A stretch of 64,000 nucleotides of DNA, taken from contig NC_088201.1 in the NCBI RefSeq assembly GCF_037126465.1, positions 229,769,879 through 229,833,878 on the forward strand. The letters are read 5' to 3'. Both the position numbers and the translations under genes were made by a program. The stretch comes from Ornithodoros turicata. Lineage: Eukaryota; Arthropoda; Arachnida; Ixodida; Argasidae. Shown here piece by piece: positions 57,341 to 64,000 of this stretch (its first letter is position 1; every line of letters begins with the position of its first letter). The notes beneath the pieces are model-generated. The model had not been told where the DNA came from and did no database searches. It was given only the letters and a program-made list of their open reading frames with translations.

Positions 57341-58837
57341 ACCGAGTTCGATCAGCTCAGATAACGCTTTTTTCATTCTTTTTCTTTCTAGTAATATTTA
57401 TCATTTTTTTATTCATTTCCAATTCTAATTCCAATTCCAGCTCAACCGCTCAGCGCGCTGACACTAGTGCAACGTAGAGTCAATAAATCTTTCGCTTCCT
57501 CGCTTCCCTAAGGAGAAGAGTACTTGAAGTATATTCCTGTTGTGTGATTCCTTTTTTCCCTCTCTACGTTCCAGAAACATACGGTTTCTGAGCCAAGACA
57601 ATATAGTTGCGAGCGCAGTTGACTTACAGATATCAGATCCCGTACCGTGAAGACCACCACCCCAAACGTGGTTGCCACGGTTTCGGTTTTGGCCATTTGC
57701 ATGTCAAAATTCAGGGATTGATATTTTAATACACGTACGCGTTTCAAAATTTTTAAACGTGGATTTTAACTAGGACAGTCTCTCATATCGGTATCTGGCT
57801 TTTGTTCAAGACGTCCTTATTAGAGTTAATTAATGAATTTAATTGATTAGTCATCCTTATTAGTCATTACAGTCTCTCTTGGAAAAGATACGCGCCCGTA
57901 GAACTCAACTGTGAAAATGACGTGCTCTCGTGACTTTTTTATAAAAGTTTGTCCCCCCAAGCTGAAACACACACACACACACAAAAAAACGGGGCCACAA
58001 ACGCATACTTCGTGGTCGTAGCCATTTTTAATGGAGATTTTTTTAAATAAAACAACTAGGACTATGTGTACATTAGTTTCGCACGTACGCGTACGCGAGT
58101 GGAGGAAAACCTTATCTGCAAGGTATTTTGGCATTCTAATTTGCATAATTCACTAAGATGTATTTTTTTTGTGTGCGTTTTTCTTTCTTTCGAGAAACAG
58201 AAAGAGCAGAATTGCTGGCAATCGGTTTAGATATGAGATGAATCCTTCATCTATATGCTTCAAATTATTATCCCAGAGGTGACATTTGTTTTTAGTGCAC
58301 CGTTTCAGATTTTCCATTATCGAGATACTTCGCTCGCACTAACTCGGAAGTCGGCAAGGGGGAGCGAGCCCTAACCTAACCTAACCTAACCTGAAGGAGA
58401 GCACTGCTGGACATGGAGTTAGAGATTGAGAAGTACGGCATTTTCAAAGAGGTCCTCGGAGGGAAAATTCGGGGGGGGGCAGAGCCAGCACTGTGAAAAC
58501 TCGAGGAGCGGTGGACTGTTCCCCCTGCCCCCACATTCCGATTTATACCGAAACTAAACAGGAGCAGCTTTCCAAGCTAGGGCTCCGGAACGAACCGACA
58601 ACAGTAAAAAACAATAAAAGAAAAACAAAGAAAGAAAAAGAGGAAGGAAGCACAAAAAAGATATATTCGCTTGAACCGCAACGGGTCAAAAAACATTGCA
58701 AACTCGTTTTTCTTGTGCCAGTCATCGGCATTTTTAGCAGCTTTTCTGAACCGATGTGGATTACAGGCCCAAATAATCACAAATGAGCAAGCACATCCTC
58801 GCTGCTTAATTTTTGGTCACTTTACGTCGTTTGAAGT
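57341..58837. other. Unassigned DNA between inverted copies
   Basis: No gene. Contains a (CA)n microsatellite near 57,966, G- and A-rich low-complexity text (58,470-58,650) and the telomere-like run at 58,370. Confidence 0.45.
58370..58392 (-). repeat. Short interstitial telomere-like repeat (CCTAA)n
   Basis: About 4.6 units of CCTAA, the complement of the arthropod telomere unit TTAGG. It is too short to be a telomere; an interstitial trace of repair or chance. Confidence 0.7.
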
Positions 58838-59096
58838 GCAAATTGTTGCGCCTACCACTAGCGCCACATTCGCGTTCAAATTGCTCCTCTGTTGAACTGT
58901 CCTTGTCGGCTCGCATGGCCGCGCCCATGAAATCGGCAATCAGCTGTTCTCGTTTTCTGGAGTGTACACCAAACTGTTCACAGTTCAAGGTACAGATACT
59001 TAATCCGAGTGGGAAAGCCTCGGCGGTCTTCCTGTGGATTCGTGGGTGCATCAACGAAGATGGGCATAGTTTTCGGGATGGCTGTGTGTTCGACAG
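58838..59096 (-). repeat. Interspersed repeat copy B
   Basis: Reverse-strand partner of 57,073-57,340. The minus-strand frame 58,806-59,054 stays open for 82 codons (CTLNCEQFGVHSRKREQLIA), longer than in copy A, which suggests that an ancestral coding segment is possible. Confidence 0.7.
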
Positions 59097-59806
59097 CTGA
59101 TATCTGTGCGCTGAACTGAACTTCTATTTTTTAAAAACAACTTCAATATATTGCAGTTGTAGCGAGTAGTTTCCTTGGTTTTGTCGCATATTGCGTTCAC
59201 TTCATCTGCTTTTTTCTTTCGCCAAGTGGTGTAACCCCCACTTTGACTATTGCGGCGTCCCTAAGGTTTTATGTGTCAGTTTTGGAAACACTGATATTGT
59301 AATTGTTACATGTGACACATTGTAGTGTACTGCAGCCCGCTTCACTGTTTGACTGATAATTTGCACGGTTACTTCTTTAATATTAGTTGAATTACTTTCA
59401 TCTGATACTGTACCATTAAATAGGATAGGAATCCATTATGGTTTAGAATTATTTTTCCTTTGCAATGTTCCCACACTGATCTTGGTGACAAGTTGTCTCT
59501 CATTAAATTCCTTTTGAGTTGTATTTCACACTGCTTACAGCATAATGTGAGAATGAGAAAATGTATGCTTCACATGTCTCAGCATCCTCTACAGCAACTG
59601 CTCTTGGCTTAAAATCCAGAAACTACACACGAAAAAAAGTAGAACAGACGACACATCAAAAAGGACACGACAAAATGATTGGGACTGTGTTATGCTATAC
59701 ATTTTTTGTGTGTGTGTGTCTGTCTGGTTCTGCATTTTTTGTGAACATGTGCAGGCACCCTTGCCCTCTTGTCACAAAAACAGCCTCAGACATAAAAATG
59801 CAGGCC
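59097..59806. other. Unassigned DNA
   Basis: AT-rich; no gene or element recognised beyond short open frames. Confidence 0.45.
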
Positions 59807-60077
59807 AAAAAGTAGAGAAATCCAACTTAACATAACAAGAGAGAACAAAGATGGGGACACAGGAAGCTTCTAGAGTCTTAGCACCTACGCGGTGACCCCT
59901 CGGTTTGTAACAAAAACCGTGGCCCCTCCCTGAACAATACTCCCATCTCCTTAAATAGCGACCGGTTGTGCAATCTCTCATTCAGTTTGGCACTGATGAT
60001 GTCCGTCGCATGACAGATGAAACGTCTGAGTAAACCTTGTTATTTTGTTATGTTAAGTCGGAGTTCTCTACTTTTTT
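59807..60077. mobile_element. 271-bp MITE-like unit with ~31-bp imperfect TIR
   Basis: 'aaaaagtagagaaatccaac' and following 'ttaacataacaa' (59,807-59,838) are inverted at 60,045-60,077. The interior contains 'gatgatgtccgtcgcatgacag' and 'gaaacgtctga', like PLE-terminal text, so it might be two facing PLE ends rather than a DNA transposon. Confidence 0.5.
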
Positions 60078-60707
60078 GTCTAGTCATGTCGTCTCCCCCG
60101 GCTTTGGAGTATTTTTGCATAAAGGTGCAGGTTGTGAGAGGCACATCAACACTGCTTACATTGCTAACCTGTCTATCACAAGACATGTGAAAGAATTGCC
60201 AAATTAAACGAATTCAATAATAGAAAAATGATTCTGAAATACATAATTCCAATAGAAGGGAGAGTAAACATTGGAATAACAGGTAAAGGTAAAGCACTGA
60301 AGTGTTGGTATTCTTCTGATGTGTTTGATATACTGCTCTATTTAACCCATGACATATATGTTGTCAAAGATTAACTTCTTGCATTCAACATCAAGATGCT
60401 ATACCTATTGCATCTAAGCGACTCGTCCTTACACGGACACGTGGTACACCATTTTGGCACAAAGAATTGATATCTCTGCTCGTTGGACATATCAAGCAAA
60501 TACTGTGCCAAAATTGTGTTACCTACATGACATGCTGCATGAGCCGAGATATGTTATGGGAGAAATACTCCTGAAGCGATTAAAGGAAGTGCATACGAGT
60601 ACATATGCTTTGCAAAGTTGTTCCAAAGTTCCAAGTAGTTGTTACATAGTATTTCGTGTTGAATTGGCAAAGCATTAGTCATCTCATAACAAAGTGATAA
60701 AAGAAAC
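60078..60707. other. Unassigned DNA before Polinton 2
   Basis: AT-rich without recognisable genes; the open frame 60,454-60,678 is unsupported. Confidence 0.45.
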
Positions 60708-61680
60708 AGTAGTATGGGATCAGCTCAAGTATCCGGAAACTCACAGTCATCTGGACGCCATTAATTAGCAATTAGAGCAATTTGGGACCCCCACAGTAAT
60801 TAGGATCATTCAGAGAGTCATTACACTAATTGGGGAGCATCTAAAGTTGCCGGCTACTTGAGCTGATAAAAAATAAAAAATAGGTAGAAAATAAAATAAA
60901 AAGATAGAAATAGAGTGGAGACAAACAATTTATTCGAAAATCAACGATGCCGTGACGAAGAAACAGCTCCGGGGTGACCAGCGCTTGTTGGCGTCGGGTA
61001 GTTGAAGAGATCGACGACAGGTGGCCACTTAGTTGCAAGGCATCACACCAGATGGCGTCACCATCATAGCTCTATGTGAGAAAGACAGAGAACAACAACA
61101 TACAAGCGGCGGGTAAAATGGCAACACTGCTAAACAAGTCTAGGCATGCAAGAGAAAAGGTCTAACCGCTACTGTAAACAGCATGGAGAAAACAGCACAC
61201 ATCGGGGAAAAGGCTTAGGGGAGCGATCGGTTAGGCTTAACCATAGCGCCTCAACACTATACACCTAACACAAGGCGGGAACCGCTAAACGTGCGTCAAC
61301 ACGGAGAAAAGGCTTGGTCACTGCTGAACAAGTCTAAACATGCGAGAAAAGGCTTAACACGAGCGCAGTCAAACATCGGCAAATCACTCGTTGGTTACCG
61401 GTAAGCACGGGGGCACGGCAAACATGCGAGAAATGGAGCGCGTCAAATCAAACCTTTTCCCCCGCAGCGACTGCTCATCAGCCAGGCAGAAACTGAGCGG
61501 GCGCGGGACTGCGGAGCAACCGAGCACACGTCTGCTCTCCGCGACAGCCAGCCAGCAACTGACTGGGACACTGCTCCGCGGCAGCTACGCACGCGCTCCT
61601 AGCGCCCTCTGCGCCGCCCGCCCGTGGGTGGTTTCGGTTTCGCCTCTTCGCTCCTCCCGCTGCGCGCGCGCGCTCCAAGC
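60708..61680 (+). repeat. Left TIR of Polinton 2
   Basis: Matches 45,482-46,545 of element 1, including 'ttaattagcaattagagc', 'ggagcatctaa', 'aataaaaaataggtag', 'gaaaaggctta' motifs and the GC-rich inner part with 'gccgcccgcccgtgggtgg'. It differs strongly only at the hairpin arms. Confidence 0.85.
60719..60867. repeat. Terminal hairpin within the TIR, Polinton 2
   Basis: 60,719-60,741 (ATCAGCTCAAGTATCCGG...) pairs with 60,845-60,867 at 21 of 23 positions. The arm sequence is unrelated to that of element 1, although the tip, loop and downstream text are homologous. Confidence 0.85.
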
Positions 61681-61724
61681 GGCGACGGGTCTGCATAACG
61701 GTTCCTGACGGACCCCTGGGACTG

Positions 61725-61931
61725 ATGAGCAAATTTGTGAGCGTGTCCAACGCAGAATTCAACTACATCGCTGCAGACATCGTGGACCTTCTCGCTCGTG
61801 CCATCGCTCATATTAAGCACGCCCTGCGGAAGCAGCGACATTTGCAAGCAGTCTACATCGTCAACTTTGTCATTGATTTATTGAAATACCGATTGGTTAT
61901 TGACATGCAACGCATTAAACAGTCCGAATAA
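61725..61931 (+). CDS. Small hypothetical Polinton protein (68 aa)
   Basis: First ORF after the TIR: MSKFVSVSNAEFNYIAADIV, then a predicted helical stretch DLLARAIAHIKHALRKQRHL and VIDLLKYRLVIDMQRI. An intact frame from an ATG with stop at 61,931. No family recognised. Position next to the TIR suggests a real gene of the element. Confidence 0.45.
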   Translation: MSKFVSVSNAEFNYIAADIVDLLARAIAHIKHALRKQRHLQAVYIVNFVIDLLKYRLVIDMQRIKQSE

Positions 61932-62258
61932 CTTTCTTTAATAACTCTGTGTTTTCTTTCACTGAAACATCTTTATTGAATACATACAAAAGAGTTGGTC
62001 GATAGATGCCTACACCTTCCCTAACTTGTCTGATCTCATGAACAGAACATTACGAGATGATCAGACGTGACAGAAAAGGGGAATCTTCATCGTGTCGACT
62101 TCATTGCGCGGGTCACGGTACCAGCACGATGACAGAATGGTCATTCTTTTCGTACACCCATTCCGCTACCACACTGCCACAACGACCCGCGTTTCTCCTG
62201 TCTGAGGGACAGAGAGAGAGAGAAGCATGTCTCGACTAGAACGTTTATTCTCGATTAT

Positions 62259-62459
62259 ATGCGCGTGCAGCTCTTTGTTCCACGGTCACTCGATACCGGA
62301 CGTCGACGGTATCGGGCTCTCTTCCGGGTTTTCCAATGCTGCACAAAGAAATATTACTATCGTAATCCTATACGCGTCAAATCGTCATCACAGCCTACCG
62401 TATTCGCAACTTCCGTAAGAGAAGGAATGTACGGCATCCACGAGATAGCGCTTCGGTAG
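62259..62459 (+). CDS. Small basic hypothetical protein (66 aa)
   Basis: MRVQLFVPRSLDTGRRRYRA, then a Cys/Lys/Tyr-rich CCTKKYYYRNPIRVKSSS. The frame starting at 62,227 overlaps it out of phase, and either may be spurious. A basic virion core role is conceivable, but nothing shows it. Confidence 0.25.
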   Translation: MRVQLFVPRSLDTGRRRYRALFRVFQCCTKKYYYRNPIRVKSSSQPTVFATSVREGMYGIHEIALR

Positions 62460-62508
62460 ACGGTACCGTTCGACGTACGTTGCGAAGGACTTCGACTATT
62501 GAAGGAAG

Positions 62509-62751
62509 ATGGAGAAGATGGACCATCAGTGTCACTCTGTGACTGAAGAAGATTGTACGTGTGTGTGAGATAAAAAAACACGCGTTTCTCACACTCCTTT
62601 CGTTGCAGATTACGAATGGCTACTGACGGGAGATCTACCCCTGGTCCTAACCTTCAAGCCTCCTCCAAAGACCTTCTTTTTGCGAATCGGCGATCAACTG
62701 ACTACCTGTCGTGCGGTGGACTCTGGTCGAGAAACCCCAGCCATTGGTTAG
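62509..62751 (+). CDS. Candidate two-exon small gene in Polinton 2
   Basis: Exon 1, 62,509-62,554 (MEKMDHQCHSVTEED), ends at GTACGTG. A 54-bp intron (62,555-62,608) ends TTGCAG. Exon 2 reads YEWLLTGDLPLVLTFKPPP and then RIGDQLTTCRAVDSG before a stop at 62,751. Splicing would keep a 62-aa frame. The second exon alternates hydrophobic residues like a beta-rich fold. The unspliced frame stops in the intron. Product unknown; the splice call is by eye. Confidence 0.3.
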
Positions 62752-62867
62752 ACTCGAGCCTTCGTCCGTATTTGGGCTGCCTTCCCGGCTACGAAACCAA
62801 AGCTGGAGCCTAATTCATGTGTAACGAGAAATAAAAAAAGGTTGTCTACTCTCATTCCGTCTCAGTC

Positions 62868-63254
62868 ATGACGCCCGAGCAGAGGTTTGCCACCTTTGTG
62901 CAAACGCGAATGTATCGGGACTTGCTGCGATTACGCGATTATATTCACGGCGATAGCTGCGAGGGAGACTTTCGCTCGATTCTCAAGACGATACCCTTAC
63001 GTCTGTTCACCGTCAGTGGGAAGATTGCAAAGAAAATGAAGCGTTTCGTAGATTACAAGCTCGAGCTGTTGGAAAAGTATAGACGAGGAGAGACAGTCGA
63101 CCCGTGTCTCATCAACGCGGGTTTCAACCGACCTATCGTCCGTCGCTACTGGCTTCTCCACACATCCCTCGACGTCACGGTGCAGACCGGCGACGACGAG
63201 CGTCGGGTCAGCACGTTGGAAGATCGTCTCGCAAGGGTCTTGTGTATGTCGTGA
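62868..63254 (+). CDS. Hypothetical Polinton protein (128 aa), intact
   Basis: An uninterrupted frame from ATG 62,868 to TGA, followed by AATAAA at about 63,257. Text: TPEQRFATFVQTRMYRDLLR, then DFRSILKTIPLRLFTVSGKI, KKMKRFVDYKLELLEK, then INAGFNRPIVRRYWLLHTSL. Mostly charged and helical, with no signal or membrane segment. It is convergent with the protease gene and separated from it by under 25 bp. No known Polinton protein family was recognised. The best preserved gene in the window. Confidence 0.6.
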   Translation: MTPEQRFATFVQTRMYRDLLRLRDYIHGDSCEGDFRSILKTIPLRLFTVSGKIAKKMKRFVDYKLELLEKYRRGETVDPCLINAGFNRPIVRRYWLLHTSLDVTVQTGDDERRVSTLEDRLARVLCMS

Positions 63255-63272
63255 AAAAATAAATAGTATTTT

Positions 63273-63790
63273 TTACGAAACGAGTTCGCTCACGAGGAGA
63301 CGTTTTATTGTTTCGTCATTCTCTTCGAGGTTACAGGAAAACATGGATACACAACTTTTCAAGCTGTAGCGTTTCGACATGCGCGTGGCTACGTAGATAC
63401 AAAAAAGCCCGCAGTAAGGCGAAAAAGGCGATTGAATACACTTGTCGTTATACTCGTCCACTACAGGTAAAGTCCTTCGAAGGTTTGCTTCGATGGGGGG
63501 AAGTCCGTAGCTGTCGAAAAACACGGCAGACCCGTCGTAGTTTTTCAGGTAGAGCACCCAGTGCTGCCCGCGCTTCTTCGCTCTTCCGTATTGATGATTA
63601 AATAACCGGGCTTGCGTAAAACGAAGGCTTCGTCGGAAGCGCAAATGCCTCTCAGCATGGGGAAGCGAGGGGTTCAGGGACACGGAGTTCCAAGATGTCA
63701 CTCTCGTACATCTTTCTATGGGAGGTGACCGTACGTTCCTTGTCGACGCACATGAGCTTGGGACAGCTCGGAAATCAAGAGGACGGTGAC
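63273..63790 (-). pseudogene. Polinton cysteine protease (adenain-like)
   Basis: Adenovirus-type maturation protease that would process capsid precursors. The C-terminal two thirds are open: GQHWVLYLKN (His), FFDSYGLPP (Asp), then IQSPFSPYCGLFCIY, with Gln and Cys spaced as in adenain (Gln, then Cys seven residues later). The N-terminal part is in other frames: a GYLIIN segment typical of the family appears in a different frame near 63,600, so at least one frame break lies near 63,575. Catalytic residues are intact; the N-terminus is damaged and the start not fixed. Confidence 0.75.
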
Positions 63791-63850
63791 CGCGTGTGGA
63801 AGGGCGTAGCGAAGCGTATTTGCCAGGCGAACGTTTCCTTTCGCCATCGT

Positions 63851-64000
63851 TCAAATGCGAAGGAGATGAAACACCATGTCCACATCAAGTTGTAAGTAGA
63901 GAAGGAACCCGTGTCGTTTTAATCGCTCGTAGCTATACTTGAAATTGTTTTCACTCAGTTCTTGCAAGAAGTTAAAGTAGGGAATTTCGACAAGGTCGTT
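63851..64000 (-). CDS. Partial Polinton gene at window edge
   Basis: The minus strand from the window edge reads without a stop for 49 codons: DLVEIPYFNFLQELSENNFK, then YSYERLKRHGFLLYLQLDVD, stopping at TGA 63,851. It immediately precedes the protease on the same strand. Whether it is the C-terminus of a larger protein cannot be told here. Confidence 0.4.
   Translation of the reverse strand, partial: NDLVEIPYFNFLQELSENNFKYSYERLKRHGFLLYLQLDVDMVFHLLRI

Larger units (their letters stand above)
60708..64000. mobile_element. Polinton element 2, left end (runs out of window)
   Basis: Begins AGTAGTATGGGAT, as in element 1, and shares the outer ~970 bp of its TIR. After the TIR it carries several small plus-strand ORFs, then an adenain-like protease and a further partial gene on the minus strand. 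This gene set differs from that behind the TIRs of element 1. The right end, integrase, ATPase and capsid genes would lie beyond 64,000. Confidence 0.85.

Noticed and set aside
1..64000. tRNA or rRNA genes
   Set aside because: I looked for cloverleaf-like A/B box stretches and conserved rRNA text by eye and saw none. A covariance search would be needed to exclude diverged tRNA-derived SINEs.

Overview
The window is repeat-dominated eukaryotic DNA, most likely from an arthropod and probably a chelicerate such as a tick. The evidence is a short run of the arthropod telomere unit TTAGG, the mix of Penelope-like, Ty3/gypsy, BEL/Pao, mariner, CR1/L2-like and Polinton (Maverick) elements, and spliceosome-type splice signals. 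The tick assignment is an inference from the character of the repeats. No complete host gene could be identified, and nothing suggests a bacterial or plasmid source.

Layout. 1-14,824: about 93 copies of a ~159-bp satellite. It lies in one orientation before a 100-N assembly gap (2,780-2,879) and in the opposite orientation after it, with a clear 5-monomer higher-order repeat on the left. 14,825-19,315: unrecognised sequence with weak internal repeats. 19,320-30,600: one Penelope-like retroelement (PLE) broken into pieces by successive insertions. These are a short gag-only LTR element (19,977-21,306), a 4.3-kb TIR element with 2-bp target duplications (21,787-26,076), a mariner-type MITE (26,551-26,761) and a reverse-strand Ty3/gypsy element (26,804-30,230) that itself holds a LINE tail. 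32,205-33,006: BEL/Pao remnant. 33,050-35,480: mariner transposase split by a second member of the same TIR family. 36,039-37,096: an unusual TGAGG/CCTCA motif cluster. 37,097-45,481: mostly unrecognised DNA with tandem duplications, a hairpin and an LTR scrap.

45,482-53,530: a complete 8,049-bp Polinton-class element with a 6-bp target duplication (CACACT). Its ends are 2.6-kb inverted arms, so the packaging ATPase and neighbouring small genes occur twice, facing each other. Between the arms sit the integrase, penton (minor capsid) and a pVI-like gene on the minus strand. All are frameshifted. 54,316-56,940: a 5'-truncated reverse-strand LINE. 60,708-64,000: the left end of a second Polinton of the same family, running out of the window. 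Its TIR is followed by a different gene set, namely small ORFs and an adenain-like cysteine protease.

Comparing the two Polintons suggests that the first is an inverted-duplication derivative in which right-end genes replaced the left-end genes. Both also carry a terminal hairpin inside the TIR. The hairpin arms differ completely in sequence between the elements but remain self-complementary, while the flanks and loop are homologous. This arm exchange with conserved structure is the most unusual signal in the window.
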